A stretch of DNA of 64,000 nt from Hyphomicrobiales bacterium (GTDB taxonomy: Bacteria; Pseudomonadota; Alphaproteobacteria; Rhizobiales; Rhizobiaceae). Under the pieces are notes generated by a model. That model made no database searches and was not told where the DNA came from. It saw only the letters and a program-made list of their open reading frames with translations. Each line of letters begins with the position of its first letter. Position 1 is the stretch's first letter. This document shows, piece by piece, positions 8,289 through 16,663 of this stretch. The position numbers and the translations under genes were made by a program. Location: positions 124,001 through 188,000 of the forward strand of contig UBTY01000012.1 in assembly GCA_900468535.1 (NCBI GenBank), given 5' to 3'.

Positions 8289-9386
8289 TCACGCGCCCCT
8301 CAGCGGGGAGATGCGTGCGATGTGCTGGTCCCACGCGACATCGCTGTGCGTGGCAAGGAAGTCGCCGTCGTAGGAGGAGACGGCAAACCCGTCCCTTGAG
8401 GCGGCAATTCCCGCCGCATCGGCAACCGTCTTTTCCGACAGCACCTTGCCGCTCTTCGCGTCGATCGTGACCGCGACGCCGCCCTTTGGCGAACTGACGC
8501 CGACAAGTCCGGCCTCGCGATTGACCGCGATCGCTCCGACATAGTTCGCAAGCCGGCGGGTGGTGTCGTCGGGCAGTTCGACGAACGCCAGGTCCTCGCC
8601 CTTCGAGAAGTGTCCGACCAGCGGTGGCAGATCGTTGCGATGTCCCTCGTACTGGCAGGCAAACCAGATCCTGCCGGTCGCATCGATGTCGACGTGCCGC
8701 GTCGAGACTTGCGCCCATTGCGCAGGAAGCGTGTGTTTCTCCAGAAGGGCACCCGTCTTCGCGTCGATCAGGGTCAGCGAGGGTTGCATGCTGGCGAGAT
8801 TGAGCTTCGTGCGCCCGAAATCCGGATGGGTCTCGATACCGCCATTTGCCACGATCAACATCCGGCCGTCGTCGGAGACGGTCATGTCGTGCGGCCCGAC
8901 GCCGTAGGTCTCGAATTCGCCGAGCCGCGCAAAGCGGTTCGTCGCGTCGTAGAGCCCGATCATGCCGCGATCGCCCTCGAAATCGTTCTCGCTGGCGTAG
9001 AGAATGCGGCCATCAGGGGAAAAGGCGCCGTGCCCGTAGAAGTGCCGCCCTTCAGCTGAGGTTATGACAATCGGCTCGCTACGGCCGCTCGGATCGAAGA
9101 TCATGGCATAGGTGCCGGGACGCCGCGCAAAGGCCACGGCCTTGCCGGTCGCCATGCTATGCGCCATGCCGTGGGCGCGCGCCGGCAAGGCAACCTGATC
9201 GACGATCTCGCCTCGCTCCGTCACGGTGGCGACGGCGAATTCGCCGCGTGCCGTACGAAGGCCCGACGCATAGACGGCGTCTGCCCGCTGCAGCGCCATT
9301 GCGCCACGCGGAGCAAGCCCGGCTAGAAAGCTCAGGCCCGCCGCTTTCATGAAGCTGCGTCGATCGATCGCCGCGCTGTTCCACAT
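8289..9386 (-). CDS. DUF1513 domain protein, Tat-exported
   Basis: 365 aa. A twin-arginine signal is visible at the N-terminus (DRRSFMKAAGLSFLAG followed by an AMA cleavage region), so the folded protein is probably exported to the periplasm. The rest is a repeated beta-propeller-like pattern (FSPDGRILYASEND, VSDDGRMLIVANGG, IDAKTGALLEKH), as known for DUF1513. The gene starts 4 nt after the stop of the second imelysin gene and closes the operon imelysin, di-heme oxidoreductase, imelysin, DUF1513. This gene set recurs in proteobacteria and is thought to serve iron acquisition; the biochemical role of DUF1513 is unknown. I chose MWNSAAIDRRSF as the start because it places RR in the proper n-region. 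Confidence 0.85.
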   Translation of the reverse strand: MWNSAAIDRRSFMKAAGLSFLAGLAPRGAMALQRADAVYASGLRTARGEFAVATVTERGEIVDQVALPARAHGMAHSMATGKAVAFARRPGTYAMIFDPSGRSEPIVITSAEGRHFYGHGAFSPDGRILYASENDFEGDRGMIGLYDATNRFARLGEFETYGVGPHDMTVSDDGRMLIVANGGIETHPDFGRTKLNLASMQPSLTLIDAKTGALLEKHTLPAQWAQVSTRHVDIDATGRIWFACQYEGHRNDLPPLVGHFSKGEDLAFVELPDDTTRRLANYVGAIAVNREAGLVGVSSPKGGVAVTIDAKSGKVLSEKTVADAAGIAASRDGFAVSSYDGDFLATHSDVAWDQHIARISPLRGA

Positions 9387-9390
9387 AGGA

Positions 9391-10482
9391 TCAATCGCCG
9401 TCGGAGAACGAGAAGCCGGCAGAGAGGCCGACCGCAGAGCCGTAATCGTCACTGATCTTGGTAATCAGTTCGCGGCTGCTTGCGAGAAGGGCATCCAGCT
9501 TTGCCTTCTCGGCGTCGCTGGTCGCAACCTCGATGTCCGGATTGAGCTTGGGAACGGTCTCCAGCAAAGACTTGAAGCTCGCATCGATCGCGTCGGCAAC
9601 CGGCTTGCTGTCAGGCGGCAGCAGGTCGGCCATGCCGGCCTTCTGCCAGAGCGTGCGCAATCCCTCGAGATTGGCGGTCATCGACTTCCAGGTATTCTTC
9701 GAGCGCCAGTAGATCGCCATGCGCGGGCGAGGGGTGTTGTCCTTGCCCTTGTAGAACTGCTCGAGCCGCTGGTCGCGAACCGTCTCGGCGCCATGCACGA
9801 GGATCCCGAGCAGGGCGGTCACGGCCTCCTTTGCGTCCATGAAGTCTTCGCTCTGTGGGCCGGGATGCTTCCAGCTCGCCTGTACGCCATCCGGCTTCTC
9901 CCAGGCGGCGACGACTTCGCCGGCTTCGCGCTGGATGTTGCCGGCAACAGCCGCGCCATACTGGCATCGGAAGCCGTTCTTCTGCGTGGTGAGATCTTCG
10001 GAGCCTGTGCCGTAGAGCACATATTCCAGCGCCGTCAGCCCCTGCAGGGCGACACTCTTGCCGGCGATCGCATCGACGGTGGTATCCTTGGGGTCGGCCT
10101 TGGCGATCAAGGCCTGCACCTGCTTCAGGCCGACGCCCTTGCGATCGGGATAGAACAGGATGTGTTCGAAAAGATTGTCCTGGATGACAGGGCCGGTCTG
10201 CACGATCTCGATGATCGACCAGTAGCGGATCGTATCGTCGAAGGCCGATTTCGCCTTGTCGAGGGTCTGCTGAGTGCCGTTGTCGCAGAGATCCTTCATC
10301 GCGGTCGTCAGCCGCGCCGCCGATTGCTGGGCGTTGCGGTAGCCTGGACGGATCACATCGTCTACGGCCCGCTGCATGACGGCTGGTACGGCCTCTTCAT
10401 TCAGTCCGGCCTGCGGTGCGTTCTGGGCAAGAGCGGAAGAGGCGAAGGCAAGCGAGAGAACAAGGGGATGCCAAAGGCGCAT
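9391..10482 (-). CDS. Imelysin-family periplasmic protein, second copy
   Basis: 363 aa with a Sec signal (MRLWHPLVLSLAFASSALAQ) and an all-helical imelysin/peptidase M75 fold. The family motif GxHxxE is altered: residues 148-153 read GLTALE, with Thr150 where His stands in IrpA-type proteins. Its ATG overlaps the stop of the di-heme gene by one base and DUF1513 follows after 4 nt, so the three are tightly coupled. Imelysins of this genomic context are periplasmic or outer-membrane-anchored proteins linked to iron uptake. Loss of the motif His suggests a metal role different from that of the first copy, or none. Confidence 0.85.
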   Translation of the reverse strand: MRLWHPLVLSLAFASSALAQNAPQAGLNEEAVPAVMQRAVDDVIRPGYRNAQQSAARLTTAMKDLCDNGTQQTLDKAKSAFDDTIRYWSIIEIVQTGPVIQDNLFEHILFYPDRKGVGLKQVQALIAKADPKDTTVDAIAGKSVALQGLTALEYVLYGTGSEDLTTQKNGFRCQYGAAVAGNIQREAGEVVAAWEKPDGVQASWKHPGPQSEDFMDAKEAVTALLGILVHGAETVRDQRLEQFYKGKDNTPRPRMAIYWRSKNTWKSMTANLEGLRTLWQKAGMADLLPPDSKPVADAIDASFKSLLETVPKLNPDIEVATSDAEKAKLDALLASSRELITKISDDYGSAVGLSAGFSFSDGD

Positions 10483-12020
10483 TAAAGGGACTCCAGGAAT
10501 GTAATCAACGCCTGCCTATCATCCTTCGACGAGGATGCGAATGCGTCACGCGCTTTCTGTGCTTCGCCGCCATGCCAGAGAATGGCTTCGGTTAGATTTC
10601 TGGCACGGCCGTCATGAAGGAAAAAGCTGTGCCCGCTGACAGTCTGGGTCAGACCTATACCCCAAAGCGGTGGCGTGCGCCATTCACGTCCACTTGCGAT
10701 TCCGACCTCCTGGCCATCGGCGAGGCCGTCTCCCATGTCGTGCAGAAGGAAGTCGGAATAGGGCCAGATGAGCTGGAACGACTGCGCCTTGTCGGCGCTG
10801 TCGCGCCGGGTGACGAATTTCGGAACGTGGCAGGAGATGCAGCCGGCCTGATAGAAGACCTGCTTGCCCTTCAGCGTCTCCGGAAAGCTCGCCTTGCGTC
10901 GCGCCGGCACGGCGAGGTTTGCCGAGTAAAAGGATACGAGATCGAGCACAGGGTCGGGCGCCTCCTCTTTGCCAAGCCGCTTCTGTACGCCCGTTGGCAT
11001 CTGGCGGCATTTTGCCTCGGCTTGCGTGCAGTCGCCGTAGGGGTCAGGCCGGTCCGGCGTCGAGATCCCGATGTCGTTGGAAAAAGCGTCGGCGCTCTGG
11101 TCGCGCACGGTGGCGTTCTGCGCCTTCCAGCCGAAGCGACCGAGGGCGATTTCGCCGCTCCGGTGATCGCGCACGACAGCGGCTCTTCCCGAGATCCCGT
11201 CGCCATCGGCGTCATCGGGATCGGCATGCGCGAGGATATCGGCCTCAGGGATCGCCTCGATCAGCCCGAGACCGATCATGCCAGGCGCGACCCGCGGTGA
11301 CATCGTCGTTGACGGGGCGAGCGGCCCATAGCCCAGATCGGTCACCGAATAGCTCGGTCTGCGCAGCGAAACGACCTCGCCGCCGTTAAGTGTCACGGGC
11401 TCTTCGCTGTATCGGATCGCCATCTTTCCCTCGGCCGACAGGCCCGGGATGGCGAGCTCCTGCAGCTGATGCCCGTAGGTCGGATCGGGAAAGTTCAGCG
11501 CGTCGGACTTCGCGACGGCCTCACGCTCGTCGGGACCCGTGGCCGGGCGGGCGAGACGAAGGAGCATCGACATGGAGCTCTGATCGCCTTCCGGCGGCTT
11601 GCCGCGTCCATCGTTGACGTGGCAGCTCATGCAGGAACGGGCGTTGTAAAGCGGCCCGAGTCCGTCAGATGCCTGGGTCGAGGAGGGAGCGGATACCCAA
11701 AGCTTCTTGAAAAGCGCGTTGCCGAGCCGGAAACGCTGTTCCTCGTCGAAGGGGATGTTCCCGGAAATATGCGAGAAGGATTTTTTCGAGACGGGGTCGA
11801 TGGACGTCGCGCCGCCGCCCGACATTGCCTCGTACTGCTCGGCCCGGCTGAAATCGGTGGTCGGGCGAGTAACCTCGACGACCCTCTTCAGGTCTTCGGC
11901 GGAGAGGTCGGTCCGCACTTTGGGAAGTTCGCGCTCCCCGGCAAAGGCAGCGGACAGCCCGGCGACGGCGGCACAGAGAACAGCGCCTGCGACGACGCGG
12001 CGAGCCGGAATGGACGACAT
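10482..12020 (-). CDS. Di-heme oxidoreductase (DiHOxR / thiol oxidoreductase-like)
   Basis: 512 aa, exported by an N-terminal signal (GAVLCAAVAGLSAAFAGE). Two c-type haem sites are present: CMSCH at residues 130-134 and CISCH at 394-398, the hallmark of the di-haem oxidoredictase family. An acidic DPDDADGDGISGRA stretch near residue 270 looks like a calcium-binding loop. Family members are periplasmic and of unsettled substrate; the old thiol oxidoreductase label is only a name. The gene sits between two imelysin genes, which suggests electron transfer to or from an imelysin-bound metal, possibly iron. The stop shares one base with the next start. Confidence 0.88.
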   Translation of the reverse strand: MSSIPARRVVAGAVLCAAVAGLSAAFAGERELPKVRTDLSAEDLKRVVEVTRPTTDFSRAEQYEAMSGGGATSIDPVSKKSFSHISGNIPFDEEQRFRLGNALFKKLWVSAPSSTQASDGLGPLYNARSCMSCHVNDGRGKPPEGDQSSMSMLLRLARPATGPDEREAVAKSDALNFPDPTYGHQLQELAIPGLSAEGKMAIRYSEEPVTLNGGEVVSLRRPSYSVTDLGYGPLAPSTTMSPRVAPGMIGLGLIEAIPEADILAHADPDDADGDGISGRAAVVRDHRSGEIALGRFGWKAQNATVRDQSADAFSNDIGISTPDRPDPYGDCTQAEAKCRQMPTGVQKRLGKEEAPDPVLDLVSFYSANLAVPARRKASFPETLKGKQVFYQAGCISCHVPKFVTRRDSADKAQSFQLIWPYSDFLLHDMGDGLADGQEVGIASGREWRTPPLWGIGLTQTVSGHSFFLHDGRARNLTEAILWHGGEAQKARDAFASSSKDDRQALITFLESL

Positions 12021-12030
12021 TTCGGAGTTC

Positions 12031-12055
12031 GGGCCGCTCCGTTGCGAAGCGGCCC
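12031..12055. other. Intercistronic hairpin between imelysin and di-heme genes
   Basis: GGGCCGCT (12031-12038) and AGCGGCCC (12048-12055) form a perfect 8-bp stem with a 9-nt loop. A T-run (CCTTTTTTC) follows on the plus strand only, although both neighbouring genes are on the minus strand. In the operon direction it is therefore a hairpin without U-tract, more like an RNA processing or stabilising element. On the plus strand it would be a good terminator for antisense transcripts. Confidence 0.6.
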
Positions 12056-12065
12056 GCCTTTTTTC

Positions 12066-13346
12066 TTATTTGAAGACGGCGCTAGGATTATCCAAGCTGT
12101 CCGAACCTTCAAGCTTGACCGTGCCGAGATCGAGTGCGGCAATAACGCGCTGGATCGACTTCGTCTGGTCGACGAGGCCGTCGATGGCAGCCTGAACGAC
12201 GGCATTGCCCTTCTTGTTACCCTCGGCGATCATCTGATCGTACTTCTCGACGTTCTGGCCGCGCTTGGCCATGATCGCCATGGCCTTCAGCGTCGCATCG
12301 AGCTTGCCCTGCATTTCCTTGTCGAGCTTCTTGTCCTTGGAAGCGACGAGATCGTGCAGCGACGGACCCTTCATCTTCGTGCCGTCAACGCGGGTGTAGT
12401 TGCCCGTATAGGCGGCGGCGATGCCGACCGCGTCGTTGAGGTGCGAGTTGTGGGTGTTGTCGGAGAAGCAATCATGCTCTTCTTCCGGATCGTGCAGGAT
12501 GAGGCCGAGCTTCATGCGCTCGCCTGCCAGTTCGCCGTAGGAGAGCGAGCCCATGCCGGTCAGGATGGCGACGAGGCCAGCCTTGGGATCGGCTTCGACG
12601 TGCTTGGCGGCTTCACCGTCGGGTGCCCAGTTGTTGGTCATCTCCTGCAGGTCTGAAACCAGCAGCGTCGACGCCGACTTCAGATATTCGGCGCGGCGAT
12701 CGCAATTGCCGTGCGTGCAATTCTTGAGGTCGTAGTCGGTGGCAGGACGATTGCCTGCGCCCGGGCCGGTGCCGTTCAGGTCCTGACCCCAGAGCAGAAA
12801 TTCGATTGCGTGATAGCCGGTCGCAACGTTGGCTTCGACGCCGCCAGCTTCGGCCAGCGTGCCCGACAGGAATTCTGGCGTCAGCTTCGATGCATCGACA
12901 TCCTTGCCGTTGATCTTGATCGTCTTGTTGGCGATGACGTTCGCGACGTAGAGCGAGTTTTCGTCGCTCTCGGTGCCGTAGGAGGCATCGACATAGTCGA
13001 TCAGGCCTTCATCGAGCGGCCAGGCGTTGACCTTGCCTTCCCAGTCGTCGACGATCGGGTTGCCGAAGCGGTAGACTTCGGTCTGCTGATACGGCACACG
13101 CGCCTTGATCCAGGCTGCACGAGCAGCCTTCAGCGTGGCATCCGTTGGGTCCTTCAGAAGCGCGTCGATGGCTGCGTCCAGTGCCTTGGCAGTGGTGAGC
13201 GAATCTTCGTACTTCGCATGCCCGACTTCGACATAGTGCTTGACGACGGCGGCAGCATCGGCAGCCGCATAGGCTGGGATGGCGGACAATGCGGTCGGGG
13301 CTACCGCAAGCGCCAGTGCTGCGCAAAAATTCCTGTTGAGTTTCAT
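12066..13346 (-). CDS. Imelysin-family iron-regulated periplasmic protein (IrpA-like)
   Basis: 426 aa. A Sec signal (MKLNRNFCAALALAVAPTALSAIPAYA) is followed by a long helical imelysin domain. The metal-site motif GxHxxE is intact at residues 177-182 (GYHAIE, continuing FLLWGQDLNG). In cyanobacteria and pathogens such proteins are induced by iron starvation and needed for iron acquisition. The start was set at the ATG with AGGAGAGGATC just upstream; the longer frame to 13409 has no such site. It is the first gene of the four-gene operon, and an Irr/ICE-like sequence lies 84-100 nt upstream of the start. Iron handling is inferred from family and context. Confidence 0.9.
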   Translation of the reverse strand: MKLNRNFCAALALAVAPTALSAIPAYAAADAAAVVKHYVEVGHAKYEDSLTTAKALDAAIDALLKDPTDATLKAARAAWIKARVPYQQTEVYRFGNPIVDDWEGKVNAWPLDEGLIDYVDASYGTESDENSLYVANVIANKTIKINGKDVDASKLTPEFLSGTLAEAGGVEANVATGYHAIEFLLWGQDLNGTGPGAGNRPATDYDLKNCTHGNCDRRAEYLKSASTLLVSDLQEMTNNWAPDGEAAKHVEADPKAGLVAILTGMGSLSYGELAGERMKLGLILHDPEEEHDCFSDNTHNSHLNDAVGIAAAYTGNYTRVDGTKMKGPSLHDLVASKDKKLDKEMQGKLDATLKAMAIMAKRGQNVEKYDQMIAEGNKKGNAVVQAAIDGLVDQTKSIQRVIAALDLGTVKLEGSDSLDNPSAVFK

Positions 13347-13429
13347 GATCCTCTCCTGTGACGGATGTTCCGTCCGAACTCCGGCGAGAATCTCTTCGCG
13401 CAAAAGCAAACTTGTGTCAAACGCTCTAG

Positions 13430-13446
13430 TTTGGAATTGTTTTAAG
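13430..13446 (-). promoter_or_regulatory. Irr/ICE-like box upstream of the imelysin operon
   Basis: The 17-mer TTTGGAATTGTTTTAAG matches the rhizobial iron control element pattern TTTAGAA-N3-TTCTAAA at 11 of the 14 non-spacer positions; all three differences are transitions. It lies 84-100 nt before the operon start. In Rhizobiaceae, Irr binds such boxes and controls iron uptake and storage genes. By-eye match only; no affinity is implied. Confidence 0.4.
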
Positions 13447-13581
13447 AATAAAATCGCGCCGAAACCGGCACGTTTGAAATTCGTTTGCTTAGCGTGCGGT
13501 CGGATATGGCGCGGGGGGCGACAAGCCGAGCGTTCGGGAACGCGGACCGCCCGTGCCGAGAAAATGCCTACGGAGTGGGGA

Positions 13582-14871
13582 TCAGGCTTTGCGCTCCATC
13601 CGGCAGAAGAAGAAGCCGTCCGTATCGGTCGAAGCGGGCGTCAGCGTGATCGTCTTCCCATCGACAGAGCGCGGACGCGGGCTGGTCTTGCCGAACAGGC
13701 TGTCCCAGGCAGGCAGCGCACTGGCGATCTCGAATTCGGGATTGGCAGAGACGAAGGCGCGCACCTGATCGTCGTTCTCCTGCGGCAGAACCGAGCAGGT
13801 CACATAAATCAGTTCGCCGCCCGGACGAACGAAGGCGCTCGCCTGCTTCAGGGCGTCCTGCTGCTGGGCCGTGCGTTCGTCAAGGTTCTTGGCCGTCAGC
13901 CGCCATTTTGTATCGGGGCGACGCCGCCAGGTTCCGGTGCCGGTGCAGGGTGCATCGACCAGAACCTTGTCGCAGCGTCCGCTCAGGCTTTGCAGATCCT
14001 TGGCATTGTCGTGGACCTGCACGTTCCGGGTCCCAGCGCGCTTCAGGCGTTCGATGATCGGCGCCAGGCGCTTGCGATCCGCATCGAAGGCATGAACCTG
14101 ACCCTTGTTGTGCATGGACGCCGACATTGCCAGCGTCTTGCCGCCGCCGCCGGCGCAATAGTCGAGCACCTGCTCACCCTCTTGCGGCAGCACCAGATCG
14201 GCCACGATCTGCGACCCTTCGTCCTGTACTTCGAACCAGCCTTTTTGGAACGAAAGCTCCGCCGTCACGTTGGGAAGACGGGAAGCGCCTTCGCCGGCAG
14301 GTATGCGGATACCGTAGCGGGCAATCTTAGCTTCCTGTGCGCCGGAGCGCTCAAGGGCCTTCAGAGCCTTGTCGCGGCTGGCCTTGAGAATGTTGGCGCG
14401 AAGGTCGAGCGTCGGGCGTTCAGCCAACGCCTGCGCTTCGGCAAGCCAGTTTTCGGCAAAGCCGAGTTCAAGGGACGGCTGGACCCATTCGGGGATGTCG
14501 CCCTGTATGTAGGAAGGAGCGTCTATGAGATTTCGGGTACTGAACGATGCGATCGCATCGTCGGACAGAGGCGGCGGTGCGAACTTGTCGTCGGCGAGGT
14601 CCGCTGCGAGACTGTCAGGTGTGAAGCCCCACTGGCGGAAGAGGACGGCATAGGCGATCGAGGCCGGGCTGTCGTCGTCCATGAGCCAGGCATGGGAAAG
14701 GCGCATGCGGAGCGCGTCGTAGACGATGTTTCCGATGGCTGCCCGGTCTCCCGAGCCGGCGAAACGATGGGCCAGGCCCCAATCCTTCAGGGCATCGGCC
14801 ACGGGGCGCCTGCGGGCTTCGATATCCGCGAGTACAGAAATTGCGCCTTCCAGCCGTCCGCCCAATCGCAC
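13582..14871 (-). CDS. rsmB: RsmB/NOP-family rRNA (cytosine-5)-methyltransferase
   Basis: 429 aa from the GTG at 14869-14871, which has AAGGAG nine bases upstream; the frame is open 16 codons further. An N-terminal NusB-like helical region is followed by the SAM-binding core (VLDYCAGGGGKTLAMSASM) and the VDAPCTGTGTWRRRPD block holding one active cysteine. The second cysteine lies in IYVTCSVLPQEND, the catalytic base that attacks C6. The family methylates C5 of a cytosine, in E. coli position 967 of 16S rRNA; the exact site here is inferred. Transcribed toward the imelysin promoter and preceded by rlpA on the same strand. Confidence 0.87.
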   Translation of the reverse strand: MRLGGRLEGAISVLADIEARRRPVADALKDWGLAHRFAGSGDRAAIGNIVYDALRMRLSHAWLMDDDSPASIAYAVLFRQWGFTPDSLAADLADDKFAPPPLSDDAIASFSTRNLIDAPSYIQGDIPEWVQPSLELGFAENWLAEAQALAERPTLDLRANILKASRDKALKALERSGAQEAKIARYGIRIPAGEGASRLPNVTAELSFQKGWFEVQDEGSQIVADLVLPQEGEQVLDYCAGGGGKTLAMSASMHNKGQVHAFDADRKRLAPIIERLKRAGTRNVQVHDNAKDLQSLSGRCDKVLVDAPCTGTGTWRRRPDTKWRLTAKNLDERTAQQQDALKQASAFVRPGGELIYVTCSVLPQENDDQVRAFVSANPEFEIASALPAWDSLFGKTSPRPRSVDGKTITLTPASTDTDGFFFCRMERKA

Positions 14872-15018
14872 TTTGCACCGCTCCTTGCCGTTAAGTCGAA
14901 ACATCGGGCTTGTGAACAATCCGCAGGAAGCGCGACAGACGCAGCGGATAGCTCACAAGTCTCAATCGCGTGGTATCCGCGATTGCGGGCAAGAGCAAGC
15001 GGTGAACGCGGTGGTACT

Positions 15019-15381
15019 TTAGCCGATCACTTCGTAGCAGACTTTTGCCGTACCGCTGGAAACCATGCCGATGTTCTTCGCGGCAGCCCGCGAGAGATCG
15101 AGGACCCGACCACGAATGAAAGGACCGCGGTCGTTGACGCGAACGACGACGCTGCGGCCGTTGTTGCGGTTGGTGACCTTGAGCTTCGTGCCGAATGCGA
15201 GCGAGCGATGGGCAGCAGTATTGATGGAGGGGTTCATGCGTTCCCCGGAAGCTGTTTTGGAGTGAAGTGCGTACCATGACGCGCCACCACAACCATTTGC
15301 AGCAAAACCTTCCATCGGAAGGATTGTAGAACAGGCTGCAAGAGTTGCTGCGGCGATGACAGAGCGGCAGATTTTCTTCAA
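15019..15381 (-). CDS. rlpA: RlpA-like double-psi beta-barrel septal/peptidoglycan protein
   Basis: 120 aa from a TTG at 15379-15381 with GAGGG ten bases upstream. This start produces a proper signal sequence ([16 protein letters not shown]), which contains a possible lipobox LAAC at Cys17; cleavage after GFA is the non-lipid alternative. The mature part is a compact double-psi beta-barrel with [34 protein letters not shown] and [18 protein letters not shown], including the His and Asp used by RlpA lytic transglycosylases. There is no SPOR domain, unlike longer RlpA proteins. It probably cleaves glycan strands in the envelope. A perfect inverted repeat lies about 100 nt upstream. Confidence 0.85.
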   Translation of the reverse strand: MKKICRSVIAAATLAACSTILPMEGFAANGCGGASWYALHSKTASGERMNPSINTAAHRSLAFGTKLKVTNRNNGRSVVVRVNDRGPFIRGRVLDLSRAAAKNIGMVSSGTAKVCYEVIG

Positions 15382-15787
15382 AACGGATTGTCCCTCTACT
15401 GTTGAACTTACGCCTTTGCGGGCGGCGGCGCTTAAATCCCGGGAAAAATGGCGAAAAAAGGCCACATGCGATCACGCAATGTTACATACCGTAACATTTG
15501 TGATTACTCGGCAAACGATTCGCGGCGGCCGAAAAGGGCCGTTCGTGGAAAAAGGATAATGAAATCAAATAAAATTAGAACTTTTTTTGCAAGGGTGACT
15601 CCTTGCAACTCGCGATCACAAAATCAGGCAAAATAATTTTGCGCGAACGCCATAATCTTTGCCTCATTTGCGCAAATTCAAAGGCCGTTAACCATAAATC
15701 GGAGATAATCTTGGCCGTATACTTTGGCTAAGTAGGAATTTCCTACCCTTTTCAACCTCTACTAAAGGCGTAACCTTGGCGCGATTT
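15382..15787. other. 406-nt AT-rich intergenic region upstream of rlpA
   Basis: No convincing gene. The stretch 15480-15760 is clearly more AT-rich than its surroundings. It holds the inverted repeat at 15478-15498, a TTAACCAT motif at 15688-15695 of the CtrA half-site type, and the perfect palindrome GTAGGAA-T-TTCCTAC at 15732-15746. The rlpA promoter must lie in its left part. Short plus-strand open frames here have no ribosome sites and were rejected. Confidence 0.6.
15478..15498. promoter_or_regulatory. Inverted repeat, probable operator for rlpA
   Basis: AATGTTAC and GTAACATT form a perfect 8+8 repeat with the 5-nt spacer ATACC. It sits 97-117 nt upstream of the rlpA TTG start, in AT-rich DNA. 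The arrangement is typical of a homodimeric regulator's binding site. I cannot name the regulator with confidence. Confidence 0.5.
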
Positions 15788-16663
15788 TCACGCGCCGCGC
15801 CACAGGTCTCCATGCAACAACTGCGCGAGTGACGCAGGATAGTTGGGGAAGGCGAAGCTGAAACCGGCAGCCTTCAGCTTCTCGTTGGAGACCCGCTTGT
15901 TCTCGCCGTAGAACGACCGCGCCATGGGCGTCAGTTCGGCTGTTTCGAACGGCTGTTCCGGTGGTGGCTCGACACCCATCAGCCGGGCGGCTTCGACGAT
16001 CACGTCCTGCGGCGGACCGGGCAGGTCGTCGGTCACATTATAGATGCCGCCAAGCTTGCGGTCGGCGAGGAAGCGCGTCGCCGATCCGATATCCTCGACG
16101 CGGATGCGGTTGAAGACCTGATCCTTCTTGATGAGACGCCGGGCGGTTCCCCGCGCGAGATTGCAGAAGGCGTTGCGTCCGGGGCCGTAAATGCCCGAGA
16201 GCCGGAGCACGGCGGCGGGAATGCCGAGCTCCTCTCCAAGCGTCAGCCACGCCTGTTCCGCTTCCAGCCGTTCCTTCGAGCGGCCGGATACCGGAATGCA
16301 CGGCGTGTCCTCGTTGATCCAGTTGCCCTTGTGATCGCCGTAGACGCCGACGGTAGAGAGGTAACCTATCCACTCCAGCTGCGGCATCAGTGTTCTTACC
16401 CGGTCGGCGGTGAGACGGATCACCGGATCTCCGGCCTCGCGCGGCGCGATCGACTGCACGACATGACTGGCAGATTTCATGGCGGCAAGCAGTTCGTCGC
16501 TCAGCGTCTCGCCATCGAAGAGCAGCGCATCGATACCCTTGGCGCGCAAGGCGTCGACCTTGTCGGCCGAGCGGGTCGTCCCGAACACGCGAAAACCGTC
16601 GGCCTGAAAGGCCTGCGCGATTGCCGTTCCGGAAAATCCGCAGCCAAAAATAACAACCTGCAT
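15788..16663 (-). CDS. NAD-dependent epimerase/dehydratase-like SDR protein
   Basis: 291 aa. The N-terminal Rossmann motif is [19 protein letters not shown], a GxGxxG variant of extended SDRs. The YLSTVGVYGDHKG and RLSGIYGPGRNAF blocks are typical of atypical SDRs, although the standard YxxxK triad is not obvious. The ATG at 16661-16663 shares one base with the queG stop (TGATG), so it is translationally coupled. The operon order is GST, queG, SDR. Proteins of this type are often annotated as NAD(P)-binding with unknown substrate, and I cannot improve on that. Confidence 0.8.
   Translation of the reverse strand: MQVVIFGCGFSGTAIAQAFQADGFRVFGTTRSADKVDALRAKGIDALLFDGETLSDELLAAMKSASHVVQSIAPREAGDPVIRLTADRVRTLMPQLEWIGYLSTVGVYGDHKGNWINEDTPCIPVSGRSKERLEAEQAWLTLGEELGIPAAVLRLSGIYGPGRNAFCNLARGTARRLIKKDQVFNRIRVEDIGSATRFLADRKLGGIYNVTDDLPGPPQDVIVEAARLMGVEPPPEQPFETAELTPMARSFYGENKRVSNEKLKAAGFSFAFPNYPASLAQLLHGDLWRGA

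Noticed and set aside
13360-13374. GACGG-N5-CCGTC repeat near the imelysin ribosome site as a RirA or riboswitch element
   Set aside because: Only five base pairs, no TGA-N9-TCA iron-response pattern and no larger structure.
14964-14984. AATCGCG-N7-CGCGATT hairpin as rlpA terminator
   Set aside because: No T-run on the minus strand after it and only a 7-bp stem; too weak to call.
13279-15279. Plus-strand open frame of 666 codons
   Set aside because: It runs antisense to the imelysin start, rsmB and rlpA, whose families are clear. Arg- and Gly-rich, no domain, typical of high-GC shadows.
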